Shown here: piece after piece, positions 46,630 through 57,205 of the stretch
Numbering within the stretch: position 1 is the first letter of the stretch
How the letters are laid out: every line of letters starts with the position of its first letter
DNA from: Microstegium vimineum
Taxonomy: Eukaryota > Streptophyta > Magnoliopsida > Poales > Poaceae
DNA: 64,000 bases
Assembly: GCA_022036555.1 (NCBI GenBank)
Contig: CM039121.1
Span: 47,145,847 to 47,209,846 of the forward strand
Direction: 5' to 3'
Notes under the pieces: model-generated
The model's database searches: none
What the model was told of the DNA's origin: nothing
What the model saw: the letters and a program-made list of their open reading frames with translations, nothing else
Program-made: the position numbers and the translations under genes

Positions 46630-48032
46630 ATGGTATCAGTGGCCTCCTACGGAGGGGATCCACTTGGATCCGAGCTCAAACGGCTCAACCGAATCGAACA
46701 TCTAACCCTAATCTCAAGAACAGAGCGGGATTAGGGAAGAAGAACATGAACGAACCACGGATCGACTTGAACGAAACCCTAACTCGCTAGGGAAAACACG
46801 ATCCGAATCAAGAACCGACTCAAATCGAAACCCAACCCCAAGAAAGAACCCCACCCTTACCTCCGTTTTGCCGACGAACCGGCACAACCGCAGAGCCGCC
46901 TGATGGTGGCGAGCTCAGCCGTAAGCGAGCTCGCACGCCGGCGGGGGGTCCTACGGCGGCGCGTGCGCTAGCGGGCTCCTCCCGGCCGGGTCCCTTGGGA
47001 CACCGCCGCCGCTGCTCTGCTGCCCGCGCACGCCGAGAAGGAGAAAGAGGAAGAGCGCGGGGGGAAGGGGAAGAAGGAGCGGCGTGGCGGGAGAGATCTC
47101 CCGGCCGGACCGCCGAATCGCCAAGGGCCGCCGCCGTTCTCTCCCTCTCTGAGCAGGAGCGGCGCGGGGAAGAGAAAGGGGAGGGGCAGAATGAATGAGC
47201 TAGGGTTCGGGGCCGGCCGTCGGCGGGCGGGTTTTTGTTCTTGCGACATCACCGCGCGACCGTCCGATCCCCGATCCCTAGATCCGACGACCGCGGGTGC
47301 TCCAGAGCCGGCTGGGCCGAATAGAGCCCAGGCGGGATTCCTCTTTCCCGGCCCAGGCCCACGTTGCGGCCTGGGGGGAGAAGGGAGCCCCGCGCGCGGC
47401 TGGTTGGGCCCGATTGGCCTCTGGGCCGACCGGTTTTGACTCAAACCGCCAATGAACAGTGACGGTTTTTCTATTTTATTTCCATAATTAAATGAAATTT
47501 GATATTTGAATACATTTGAATACATAGATGCGATCTATGTAATCGCCGTTGCTATCTGTCATAGCGCCTAGAATTTCCAGAAATAGTTATGAATTTCCTT
47601 TGTATTTGAATTGAAATTTTAATGAATTTTCTCTATACAATTTTATCCAACGATATTTTGTTTAGAGAACAATTCGACCTGAAATTTCTGGAAAATAAGA
47701 TTATGAACAATTTTAATTGTTTCCGCTGCGAAGAAAATATTGAATTTGACTCTAAATTAAATTTGAACCAACGGGATAATTTAATTTTGAGTGAATTATG
47801 ATTTTCGATAATTTGTTGAGATTATAATATTGTTATTTTTTGACCAACGTTGTTAATAACATTATTATAATGAATTGCTATGCATTATTTTTTACTTCTG
47901 CCCAACGGTGATATATAAATTTTTGCATAGAGAAATCGTATGTTTTAATTTTGACCAACGTTAAATTAAGGCATGCAATTTCATGATGAATGTTTCTCAC
48001 TTTTCTTTGGATAAATTTCAGGAGTTAAAGGA
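46630..48032 (+). other. copia primer-binding site and 1.4-kb leader
   Basis: The primer-binding site 'tggtatcagtgg' begins at 46631. The leader up to the gag ATG (48033) is long, with a GC-rich half (46880-47440) that is open on the minus strand for 185 codons (46968-47525), followed by AT-rich DNA with repeated 'gaccaacg'-type phrases (47849, 47956). Nothing in it resembles a known gene. Confidence 0.6.
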
Positions 48033-48605
48033 ATGGTCAACATCAATAACATTCCTCCGCTCAACGGTACCAACTACCGTGTGTGGCGGGAGAAGTATGA
48101 ATTGGAACTTGCACTGGCAGAGATCGATCTTGCCATAACTTCCCCGTGTCCTACTATTCCAGAGGAACCGGAGAAAAGAACCGATGAAACTGACAAAGCT
48201 TTTCACGCCCAAAAGCGTGATTTTGCAGAAGTCAGAATGAAATACGATATCGAACATAGGCGTTGGATTCAATCCAACAGAAAATGCCTATTGGTGGCGA
48301 AAGCCACCATTGAAGACCAAATTCGAGGGTCAATCCCAGAATGCTTCAAGAGAGGGCACTACAAAAGGGATTGCCCCGTCTATCTGAAAAAGCTACTAAA
48401 GAAAGGTGATGACACTATCACATTTGTAGATGAATCCCTGTTTTTATGTTATTCGAATACCTCTTGGTGGATTGATTCAGGTGCAACAATTCACGTTTCG
48501 AATTCTTTACAGGGGTTAAGTGGAGGAGAATCCTGCAAAGAGGCGAAAGAACGATTAAAGTCGCGAATGGAGTACAAGCTGAAGTTGAAGCCATTGGAGA
48601 TTTAG
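48033..48605 (+). pseudogene. copia gag-protease frame, damaged
   Basis: The first part (MVNINNIPPLNGTNYRVW...) is the copia Gag N-terminal region. The frame then jumps directly from the mid-Gag region to a partial zinc knuckle (CFKRGHYKRDC, lacking the first cysteines), consistent with an internal deletion. It continues to the aspartic protease active site WWIDSGATIHV. A frameshift near 48520 takes the remainder of the protease into another frame, where the linker to integrase continues up to 48800. I report the break only. Confidence 0.9.
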
Positions 48606-48799
48606 CTTTAGAACTAAAAGATGGCTTTGTACTTAAGCTCAGAGATGTACTCTATGTTCCCTCTTTACGTAGGAATTTAATAAGTGTATCGAAACTCGAT
48701 GATGTTGGATTTGGCTGTCATTTTGGTAATGGCAGATGTGAACTATTTGATGATAATAATAAATGTGTTGGTCTTGCCTTCCGACAAGACAAGCTTTAT

Positions 48800-51721
48800 T
48801 TGTTATCTCTTGCTGATCATGTGAATCATGTTGTGAATGATGCGAATGTCTCCCAATCTACAAATGAGAATAAGAAGCGGAAGAGAAATGATAGCGACTC
48901 TTCGAAATTATGGCATTGTCGTTTGGGCCATATTTCGAGGGGGAGAATAGAACGCTTAGTGAAACAATCAATTCTTCCGCACTTAGAATTCTCCGATTTA
49001 GAACAATGTGTTGATTGCATAAAAGGAAAATATGTTAAGAAAATAAAGAAAGATGCTAAACGAAGCACGAGAGTATTAGAAATAATTCACACGGACATTT
49101 GCGGTCCATTCCCAACGAAAAGCGTGGATGGTTATGATTCATTCATAACATTCATGGATGATTACTCTCGCTATGGCTATATTTATCCAATTAAAGAAAG
49201 AACAGAAGCACTGGATAAATTTAAGATATTTAAAGCCGAAATTGAAAATCAACACAACAAGAAGATAAAGATAGTTCGATCAGACCGTGGTGGAGAGTAT
49301 TACGGGCGACATACCCCGTATGGCCAAATTCCAGGTCCTTTTTCAAGGTTCCTACAGGAAAATGGCATAGTCGCTCAATACTCCACACCGGGGGAGCCTC
49401 AGCAGAATGGAGTGGCTGAAAGAAGAAACCGTACCCTAATGGATATGGTGAGAAGCATGATGAGCTATTCTACACTACCGGTTGGTTTATGGATGGAGAC
49501 ACTGAAAACCGCCATTCATATACTCAATCGGGTACCAAGCAAGTCGGTGCAGAAAACACCATATGAATTATGGACAGGAAGAGAACCCTCACTTAAGCAC
49601 TTACGTGTGTGGGGCTATCCAGCTGAAGCAAAGGTATTTAACCCAAATATTGGAAAGTTAGACTCCAAGACCGTCAGCTGCCATTTCATTGGCTATCCAG
49701 AAAGATCGAAAGGATATAGATTTTATTGTCCTGATAGATACACGAAATTTGTTGAAACAAGACACGCTGTGTTCTTGGAGGATGACATGATCAGGGGGAG
49801 CAAGGTAACACGTGAAATTAGACTTGAGGAGAAGCGGGTACATGTACCCACTCCGATGGTTGAAGAACCATACTTTACGTTATCTGCTGCCGATGTTGCA
49901 CCAGCAGTACAGGATACTGTGGTAACAACGCCTGTTGTGAATTCTCCCATAGCAACAATGAATGAACAAGAGGAACCTGTCCATCAGGAGCCTATAGAAT
50001 CAGATGTTGCTGATGAGGAAGAACAACAACAGCCCATAGTGGACCAAGTGCCAGAGGCCCCTAGAAGGTCTCAAAGAACTAGAAGGTCAGCTATTCCAGA
50101 TGATTATGAAATCTATGAAACTGAAGAATATCATATGGAAGATGACCCTCTAACTTTTGAAGAAGCCATGAGAAGCGAACACTCATCGAAGTGGCTTCAG
50201 GCTATGGAAGATGAGATGAAATCTATGAATACCAACAAGGTTTGGGTTCTAGAAAATATTCCCAAAGGAGCTAAGAAAGTAGGATCCAAATGGGTCTACA
50301 AGACGAAATATGACTTCCAAGGGAATATTGAAAGACACAAGGCGCGACTTGTGGCTAAGGGTTTTACCCAAAGAGAAGGGATTGATTACAATGAAACTTT
50401 TTCCCCAGTTTCTTGTAAAGATTCTTTCAGAATCATTATGGCACTTGTGGCTCACTATGATCTAGAATTGCATCAGATGGATGTAAAGACATCATTCCTA
50501 AATGGGGATTTGGATGAAAATGTATATATGGCACAACCGAAAGGTTTTGTCGTAAAAGGAAAGGAAAATATGGGATGTCGTCTGAAAAGATCTATTTATG
50601 GTTTGAAACAAGCTTCGAGACAGTGGTACTTGAAGTTTGATAAAACTATAAAGTGTTTTGGGTTTAAAGAAAATGTTGAGGACAATTGTGTCTATGTGAA
50701 ATTCAAGAATAAGAAATACATATTTCTGATCCTATATGTGGATGATATCTTACTTGCTAGTAATGATGTCAATCTACTATTAGAGATGAAGAAATTCTTG
50801 TCCTCGAACTTTGATATGAAAGATCTCGGTGAAGCTTCGTTTGTCTTGGGAATTGAGATTCATCGAGATAGAAGAAAAGGGGTATTGGGATTATCGCAGA
50901 AGGCATACATAGAAAAGGTTCTGAAGAGATTTAGTATGCATGCGTGTAGTCCATCTCCTGCTCCGATTGTCAAGGGCGATAAATATGGGGAACATCAGTG
51001 TCCCAAGAATCAATATGAAATTAATCAAATGAAAGCGGTACCGTATGCTTCGGCAATTGGAAGTTTACAATATGCTCAAACGTGTACTCGCCCTGACATA
51101 GCTTTTGTTACCGGGTTACTTGGCAGATATCAAAAGAATCCAGGAATTGAACATTGGAAACTAGTGAAGAAAGTCTTGCGTTATTTGCAAGGTACGAAAG
51201 GTCTCATGTTGACATATGAAAGATCTGATTCCCTGTGCATAGAGGGGTATTCAGATTCTGACTATGCTGGAGATGAAAGAAAATCCACATCAGGATATAT
51301 ATTCACTCTTGCTAAAGGAGTGATATCGTGGAAAAGTTCGAAACAAACAGTGACTACATCCTCGACAATGTACGCCGAGTTTGTAGCTTGTTATGAGGCC
51401 TTGGGGCAGGTAAATTGGTTGAAGAAATTTGTACTCGGACTGAGAATAATTGAAAGTATAGAAAGACCGATGCGGTTGTATTGTGATAACAACCCAGCGG
51501 TAGAATACGCTCACAACAATAGGTCAAGTGGTGCTGCCAAACACATTGACATAAAGTACTATGTTGTGAAAGATAAACTTCGGGATCATATCATAAATCT
51601 TGAGCATATACGAACAGAAAAGATTCTAGCGGATCCGCTCACAAAAGGCCTCCCACCCTGTGTTCAGAGGACACATAGCCGGCATGGGTTTAAGGGAGAG
51701 CCTATGATTCCTGAAGAATAA
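48800..51721 (+). CDS. copia polyprotein: integrase, reverse transcriptase, RNase H
   Basis: A 973-codon frame. The start used is the first ATG after the frameshift; the original polyprotein began upstream. In order: GAG-pre-integrase zinc region (LWHCRLGH...CVDCIKGK), integrase core with HTD, RSDRGGEY and NGVAERRNR carrying the DD35E acids, reverse transcriptase (WVYKTKYDFQGNIERHKARL, QMDVKTSFLNGDLDE, and the catalytic LYVDDILLAS), then RNase H (YSDSDYAGD, STSGYIFTL, CDNNPAVEYA, KHIDIKYY). The order integrase before reverse transcriptase identifies Ty1-copia. The frame is intact end to end and could supply proteins in trans if expressed. Confidence 0.95.
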   Translation: MLSLADHVNHVVNDANVSQSTNENKKRKRNDSDSSKLWHCRLGHISRGRIERLVKQSILPHLEFSDLEQCVDCIKGKYVKKIKKDAKRSTRVLEIIHTDICGPFPTKSVDGYDSFITFMDDYSRYGYIYPIKERTEALDKFKIFKAEIENQHNKKIKIVRSDRGGEYYGRHTPYGQIPGPFSRFLQENGIVAQYSTPGEPQQNGVAERRNRTLMDMVRSMMSYSTLPVGLWMETLKTAIHILNRVPSKSVQKTPYELWTGREPSLKHLRVWGYPAEAKVFNPNIGKLDSKTVSCHFIGYPERSKGYRFYCPDRYTKFVETRHAVFLEDDMIRGSKVTREIRLEEKRVHVPTPMVEEPYFTLSAADVAPAVQDTVVTTPVVNSPIATMNEQEEPVHQEPIESDVADEEEQQQPIVDQVPEAPRRSQRTRRSAIPDDYEIYETEEYHMEDDPLTFEEAMRSEHSSKWLQAMEDEMKSMNTNKVWVLENIPKGAKKVGSKWVYKTKYDFQGNIERHKARLVAKGFTQREGIDYNETFSPVSCKDSFRIIMALVAHYDLELHQMDVKTSFLNGDLDENVYMAQPKGFVVKGKENMGCRLKRSIYGLKQASRQWYLKFDKTIKCFGFKENVEDNCVYVKFKNKKYIFLILYVDDILLASNDVNLLLEMKKFLSSNFDMKDLGEASFVLGIEIHRDRRKGVLGLSQKAYIEKVLKRFSMHACSPSPAPIVKGDKYGEHQCPKNQYEINQMKAVPYASAIGSLQYAQTCTRPDIAFVTGLLGRYQKNPGIEHWKLVKKVLRYLQGTKGLMLTYERSDSLCIEGYSDSDYAGDERKSTSGYIFTLAKGVISWKSSKQTVTTSSTMYAEFVACYEALGQVNWLKKFVLGLRIIESIERPMRLYCDNNPAVEYAHNNRSSGAAKHIDIKYYVVKDKLRDHIINLEHIRTEKILADPLTKGLPPCVQRTHSRHGFKGEPMIPEE

Positions 51722-51918
51722 GAAGGGCCCAGAATGATGAAAGGTTTTATTTCCAAAATAGAAATGAGTGTAGTAGCTGTGAGTCTAATGACAAGAATTG
51801 TTGTGATGATGAAGCATGCTCTATATACTAATCTATGATGGAATTGAAAAGAATTGGAATATTGAACTTGAAATGGAATTGAAGAATTAAAAGAATTGTA
51901 TGAGATCTAGGGGGAGAA
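51722..51918 (+). other. copia 3' non-coding region with polypurine tract
   Basis: About 200 bp follow the polyprotein stop and end in gatctagggggagaa, the plus-strand primer tract, immediately before the 3' LTR. Confidence 0.85.
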
Positions 51919-52422
51919 TGTTAGAGTTAGATCTCTTCCCGTTAGGCCCAACGGACTAACGGGCCCTAGGTCACGCCCTGATCGGGGGCGTCCAACCCTG
52001 TGGTTGGTGGGCCCCCGTCGCACAGTGATATATAAGGAAGGTGGGGGCCGGGGCGCCAGGCACGTCTCACGAGGTTCACCTGCGCCGCCAAATCCCCACC
52101 GACATTCCCTAAACCCTAGACCGATCGATAGGGGGCGCTGCCAGCGGCGGGAAGTGCCACCGACGCGGCGAGCACCCAGTGCGTGAAGATGACGACGGAC
52201 GCGACGGCTGACGGTACCACGACACCCATGGCCGACGGCGGGATGAACCCTAACACCGCCGCCGCAACCGCTACTCACACCGTCGACCCCCCTGGTCTGT
52301 GTATTCTCTCTGTCTCTCTTTCTTTCTCTATCTCTCTGTGCATACACATGAACGCATCTACTATCAACTAGAACCCGTTTTCATCCATTGGATCCGCTCC
52401 TAGACGATCCTAAGAACTATCA
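51919..52422 (+). repeat. 3' LTR of the copia element
   Basis: 504 bp, the same length as the 5' LTR, with no indels by eye and four transitions. Confidence 0.95.
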
Positions 52423-52739
52423 CAAGGATGAATCCGATTTGTGCGTGGGTTTCACAAAGTGTAGTTATAAGTGCTTTCATAAAGGTGCTTGCGACCGGTG
52501 TTGCATGGGTAACGGCTGGGCTGGCGGCAAGTGCGAGGCACTTAGCTGCACTTGCTGCAAGTCTGCAACCCCGGGTTTGATGCCTGAACCGCCACTGCCA
52601 TCGCTAACATAGTGTCGTCTATGCCTGTATGATGCATTGGTCGATCGAGCTGTATGAGTACTGGATTATTAATTGGATGGATGAATAAAGTGACCATTTC
52701 TTCATCGCATGGCATCTCACATCTTTTCCACATCCAGTT

Positions 52740-53150
52740 TATAACTAATCATTCATGAATCATGATTAAGCAAAAGTCCAGTTTAGGAAGGTCGGATGTG
52801 CAAATATGTTTATGGCGTTGCATATAACAATAACCAGGCATCTGATGTTCTGTATTTACCAGCTTTATAACTTCATGTTTGGAGAAAGAATGGGTGCTAT
52901 CTCTCACTGTATGTTCCATCTGAAGAGAAACCACGAAACCCAGTGTTCACTTCCCATCAGCTAACTGTTTGCAGCTGTGATGTTTGGTCTTGTGTCAGAT
53001 TTCACGGTTATGTGAGTATATATCAGGATGTAGAAATGTAGATCCACATTTCGATGTGACTGCAAGGCAGTACCATGCATGAAATTGTAAAGGTAATCTG
53101 GCTCAGTGTCGTTGACATTAGTTTACCCCATATGTTCCATGTTATTATTT
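52740..53150 (+). pseudogene. AUG4: third, decayed copy of AUG4 intron 11/exon 12
   Basis: The sequence parallels 32440-32820: 'taactaatcattcatga', 'gtgtcag' acceptor, then an exon-12 homologue at 52999-53092 with small insertions ('tatatatcaggatgtagaaa') that break the frame, and the same 'gtaatctggctcagtgt' donor context. Exons 10, 11 and 13 are missing. It lies between peptide copies C and D. Confidence 0.85.
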
Positions 53151-53846
53151 GTCAGCAAACTCGACTTACGAGCAATCTAAGGTGAAGAAGCAGTGTTCAT
53201 TAGGACGTACAATCTGTTCTACCATGTCTTGTCCGTGATACGCTTAAAATAGTCGTTTAATCCCGTGTGATTGTAATTTCTTATTTGTATTTGTAGTCCT
53301 GTGTGTTTGAAATCTCTTAACGTCATTTTCACATTTGTAATAATTTCTTAATTCTCCATGACATGGATGTAAGTTTTTTCTGAAGTATCCCTAATCATTA
53401 ACCATGGAAGCAAGGAAGCATGTTATGAGCAATAAAAATCTCGTTACAAATAAACACCAAGTATTGATCAGTACAATGAAATTATAGCACAGACAATCAT
53501 TGGTGATAATAGTATAATTACACCACAATCATTGGTGAGAATCATTGTTTTGACAATGAAAAATAGAAGATAGATAAACATGGAAATAAATCTGAGAGAT
53601 CTGAAGGAAGTTGCAAACTTGACTTATTTTACGAGCAGTCCAAGGTCAAGAAGCGGTTAGGAAAACATAGCAGCAACCGATATATTTCATTTCATTATCA
53701 TTATAGTTTTGTTGGAAGACCATTATCAATGTACTTCCATGCTCTGCATGTCATGCAAAACAAGGTAGTTTAGATGACCTTTAAAACCTGTTTGTTTCCA
53801 CAACTTATGAACGCGCGGCGCATTTGAGCGAAAGCGTCTCCGGAAA
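53151..53846. other. fragments of the AUG4 3' flank, rearranged
   Basis: 'cgacttacgagcaatctaaggtg' (in part, 53164) and 'gagagatctgaaggaagttg' (53597) match the flank at 33210-33280. They appear twice here, with about 400 bp of unique AT-rich DNA between them. No gene. Confidence 0.6.
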
Positions 53847-54194
53847 CGTGAGCATCTCCAACGGTTTTGCAAATGAACTTGACATTCTTGTTTTTGCAAA
53901 AAAGTCTAAAAATCTCCTATCCAACGGTTTGACAAATGTGCTTGGCATTTTTGTTAACTTGGCAAACACCATGTGATATTTCGCATATATGTCAAACTGC
54001 AGTTCGCTTGACAATCGCCCCACGCGCTACTTTCACGGGATATTTTCCTCGCACGTGTACAATTTTTAGTTTTGCCAAGTGAATAATGAGAAACAGTTGG
54101 AGATTGACTCCTTTTACCTTTGCCATATTCATTTGGGACTTGGTAAATTTCTAATTTTGCCAAACAAAATATGCAAAACAGTTGGAGATGCACT
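53847..54194. mobile_element. MITE with 'gcatctccaac' inverted ends
   Basis: The left gtgagcatctccaacggttt and right 'aacagttggagatgcac' are inverted. The interior repeats 'aaatgaacttgacattcttg' and 'aaatgtgcttggcatttttg'. Minus frames crossing it are not genes. Confidence 0.7.
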
Positions 54195-54290
54195 GAGGTC
54201 TTGTTTCAATGGGCCAACGTGATTGGCCGCGCCTCATTTGGCGGGATTCTTGGATTCTGTCTGTCGTACCACACGAAAACAAGGTCTTAT

Positions 54291-54925
54291 TAGAGGAACT
54301 CCAATAGAACCCTACTTTAACTTTTATAGTGGTGCCCAAGCCAAAAATCGTGCTAGCTCCTACTAGGTCTCTAAAATTTGGGTGGACACCCAAATTCCCC
54401 CTCTTGAAATTCTACTAGGGCTCTTAAATTTGAGTGGGCACCAACATTCTCCCTCTGGCCCTCGTTCTTGGAGCTTTAGGCCAAGCCCCCAAATCATCGT
54501 TTTGGCTAGTTGCTCCTCCGGCGCCTCTCCTCTAGGCCCCGCGACTTCCTGCAGCAGTCGCGACTCCTCCTATTGTGGTGACTTCCCATGGAAGCTTAGT
54601 CGCGACTGCCCTCACTCTTCCTCCACCGATTCCTAGTTGCCACAAGTCGCAGGCATCTGTGACTCCCCTACCCGACTTCCGTCGTTGGTATTGAAGCAGC
54701 CACGACCCATGCTCGACTCCCCCAAAACTACCCCTGCTCTTTCTGCTTGGCTGAGTAAGTCAATAACACACGGTCCCCGATGTCATTATGTGCTGGAATA
54801 AGTTTGAGGGCTCTATTTTGAGGGCCATTGCTGGAGTGCAGCCTAGGAAACAAGGTCCTCAAAACTTGGGGGAAGCCCTTAAATGAAAGTAGGGATACAT
54901 TTTAGGGCTATTATTGGAGATGCAC
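54291..54925. mobile_element. MITE-like element with 'ctccaata' inverted ends
   Basis: The left 'gaggaactccaatagaaccc' and right 'gggctattattggagatgca' are inverted. The GC-rich interior (54440-54740) is rich in 'gcgactcc' phrases. The 84-codon plus frame inside has no motif. Confidence 0.55.
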
Positions 54926-55159
54926 TATCCTATTCGACGATTCCTTTGCCATGGCATAATTATCTCCTAAATTGCCACTGTACTTTTGCAACATTCTAAA
55001 TTAGATGTTAATAAATAAAATCAATGTACATGCCAAAAATAAATAAATACAGGAGATATTAATCTAGTAATATAGTAGCAATTACAACAAACTTATTTAC
55101 AAGCATATACCAACATTTTGACCCTTCTCTGCATCTCATGCAAAACGATGTAAGTTTAG
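54926..55159 (+). promoter_or_regulatory. promoter-block relic without a gene
   Basis: 'catggcataattatctccta' and 'cttatttacaagcatatacc' repeat the upstream block of the array. The sequence then stops before the TATA box, and the D promoter block follows. Confidence 0.6.
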
Positions 55160-55581
55160 ATGACCTTTATTAGGAATTCTATTCAGCGGAGGCATCTATT
55201 TACACTATTCTAAGATGATAATAAATACTTTCTGTATTCTAAATTATAAGTCATTATGCATCTAGACTTATGCTATGTCTAGATGCATAAGAAAAGCTAT
55301 GTGTCTAAAAAAACTAAAGCGACTTATAATTTGGAATGGAGCTAGAGAGTAAAATTGAATTCGATACAAAAAAATAAAGAAGATGTTAAGCTAGTAATTA
55401 TAGTTATTACAAATAGCTTATTACATGCATATTCCAATATTTTTAACTATAGTTGAAATCGACCAACACACTTATCTATTTTATATGTATAAATAGGTGT
55501 AGACGATAGATGTATATGATATATCCATCTGAGTTGTCAGTACAATTAATAGGGATGACAAGGATAAATATAACATTGAAG
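55160..55581 (+). promoter_or_regulatory. promoter and 5' UTR of peptide gene D
   Basis: It includes the intact small promoter MITE (ends 'ctaaattataagtcattatg' and 'gacttataatttggaatgga', 55237-55343), 'cttattacatgcatattcca', TATAAATA at 55488-55495, and a leader. The first array-type ATG is mutated (ACATTGAAG). Confidence 0.75.
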
Positions 55582-56105
55582 ATGCAGAAAATCCTAACTT
55601 TCCCATTGATTGTTATGCTGATGCTGAGCAGCATCCTCGTGGACTCCCGTAAGTCTTGTTGGTTATTATAACATCAACCAACAACGAACAGTAACACCAT
55701 ATATAGGGTTAAATTTGATTTCTATAGGCAATTTACACAATGGCCTTTATTTTTAGAGAAGGCTAGAAACGCCAATAACCATCAACAAATCAAATAATAG
55801 TATATTTCTAGTAGGCCGGGTATATATATTGGTTTGTTAACTAACATCTGGATATGTTGCATGTATGGTCAGGTTATGTTGCAGAGGAGGCTGGGAGCAG
55901 CAAGCACGTCGTGAGCGGTGAAAAGACTTTGTGCATGGATGTCGTCAAGTGTACTCTTTTCAGCTGCTTCAAGTCAGGTTCTTGCGACAGCTGCTGCAAG
56001 AGTCACGGCTGGGCCCGTGGCAAGTGCGAGGCGCTTTCATGCCATTGCTGCGAACCCGTCCCCGGGCCTGATCCTCCGCCACTGTCGGCATCGCTAAATC
56101 ACTAG
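55582..56105 (+). CDS. secreted cysteine-rich peptide D (10 Cys)
   Basis: Two exons, 55582-55648 and 55873-56105, GTAAGT/TCAG, phase 1, give 99 residues. The ancestral start Met has become Leu (TTG), but the next in-frame Met two codons on still gives a signal peptide (MQKILTFPLIVMLMLSSILV). The mature part (RYVAEEAGSSKHVVSG..., then LCMDVVKCTLFSCFKSGSCD, SCCKSHGWARGKC, ALSCHCC) has ten cysteines: CX5C, CX4C, CX5C, CX2CC, then GKC, a later Cys and CXCC. CX3C, GXC and CXC together match the cysteine-stabilised alpha-beta signature of defensin-like peptides. A Pro-rich tail follows. AATAAA at 56172-56177. The intron is only 224 bp, the shortest in the array apart from E. It is probably functional; target unknown. 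Confidence 0.75.
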
Positions 56106-56304
56106 TAGTGTGTCCAGCTAGCTGCATGAGCATGAGCATGACTACTGGATTGTTGTGTATTTGGATGGATGAATAAAGTGATCGACCGACTGTTTCTTAT
56201 CTTCCTGTCAATTATTCCAAATCAACAGATCCAACACTCGGTCTGCACGCCCCTTGTTCAATTCATCGCATCTTTTAGTGAAAGACCATTGTTATTGTAA
56301 ACGA

Positions 56305-56529
56305 TCACTGCTTGACAGTGACGAAGCTCGGTCTGAGTCGATCTGAAGTTCGGCAATCCGGCTGGCATGCATCAGTTGAGTTCATCTCGGCGGTGCTCGA
56401 TCGGTGCAGAGTCTCCGAGGCTAGCTGTTCTTGGTGCAGTCGTCCACAAAGGCCTACATCAGCTGCCCCTGCCACTGACATGCCTGCAATATATGCAAAC
56501 ACACCAATTATGATCAGAGTTATCAGCAT
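56305..56529 (-). other. minus-strand 74-codon frame with a hydrophobic N-terminus
   Basis: The frame starts MLITLIIIGVFAYIAGMSVA and continues polar with five cysteines. It might be a small secreted peptide or membrane stub, but there is no family match I recognise, a splice-acceptor-like 'tattgcag' lies inside the hydrophobic part, and no promoter is evident. The GC content differs from the flanking AT-rich DNA, so it may be a transposed fragment. Confidence 0.3.
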
Positions 56530-56844
56530 TTTGTTTCATTTGTTTGGAATTTCAATATGGCGTCGCAGCCTGCGACGGAACGGACTCGTTGGGATTGGGA
56601 GGGTTGCCGCACTCTCGCGTGCTCTCTGTACGTATAAGCATTAAGCAGTCTACGAGGCTCAATACAAATCTTTCAGTATTTGCCTATATTCTCACAATTT
56701 GTTGAACATGTTTTTTTTTGTTTCCATGCAATCCATGTTAGTATGTGTTAGGTGCATTGTATAATGTCTAGGCGTTTAGAGTGATAGTCCTAATGGATTA
56801 ACCTCAAGATCAAAGATAGGATATGGCGGTTTACAAAACACAAA

Positions 56845-57202
56845 GGGGCTGTTTGGATGTCTTCATTCGGAGGAATTGAAATCTACTTTAATAAATTAAG
56901 CTATTTGACTTGGAATTTGACAATTCACCACTTTTCAAAGTTCACATTTAAACCTATCTCGAATTCATAGGGTGGGAGATGGAAATTGATTCTATAGATT
57001 ACCATTCCATATTTCTATTTGCAACTTATAACATATTGTTTAAACTCCCTCTCCTACGATAGAAATACAACAAATAAGTATGTCTCTCATAGTGAACAAT
57101 AATATGCAATTATAATTCATATACAATCATATTAACTTAATTAACATGTCTCTAAATTATGATTATTAAAATGAATTTAATTCCGGGGATCCAAACGGGG
57201 CC
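56845..57202. mobile_element. MITE with 'gtttggat' inverted ends
   Basis: The left ggggctgtttggatgtcttc and right 'ggggatccaaacggggcc' are inverted, extended by 'gaggaattgaaat' and its counterpart 'atttaattccg'. Non-coding. Confidence 0.75.
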
Positions 57203-57205
57203 TAA

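Larger units (their letters stand above)
46121..52427 (+). mobile_element. Ty1-copia LTR retrotransposon, full length, with 5-bp target duplication
   Basis: Two 504-bp LTRs (46126-46629 and 51919-52422), each starting TG and ending CA, are flanked by CAAGG on both sides (46121-46125, 52423-52427). By eye the LTRs differ at 4 positions, all transitions, so the insertion is recent. A tRNA-Met-type primer site tggtatcag follows the 5' LTR (46631) and a polypurine tract aggggga lies before the 3' LTR. Domain order is gag, protease, integrase, reverse transcriptase, RNase H, as in copia elements. Gag carries a deletion, and a frameshift separates protease from the rest, so this copy is not autonomous as written. 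It interrupts peptide gene C. Confidence 0.97.
45533..52612 (+). pseudogene. cysteine-rich peptide copy C, split by a copia element
   Basis: Exon 1 is 45533-45605 (signal peptide MKMQKILIFPLIVLVMLSSI...). Exon 2 begins near 46109 ('aggcagaggagaacaagg') and is interrupted at 46125/46126 by the LTR retrotransposon. It resumes at 52428 and runs to the TAG at 52610-52612. The resumed part encodes a full 10-Cys pattern (LCVGFTKCSYKCFHKGACD, then RCCMGNGWAGGKC and ALSCTCC) and a Pro-rich tail; AATAAA at 52684-52689. The exon 1-exon 2 junction is unclear: using the visible TTTCAG acceptor the split codon would become TAG, so the gene may have been damaged before the insertion. The downstream part alone has no signal peptide. 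Confidence 0.8.
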
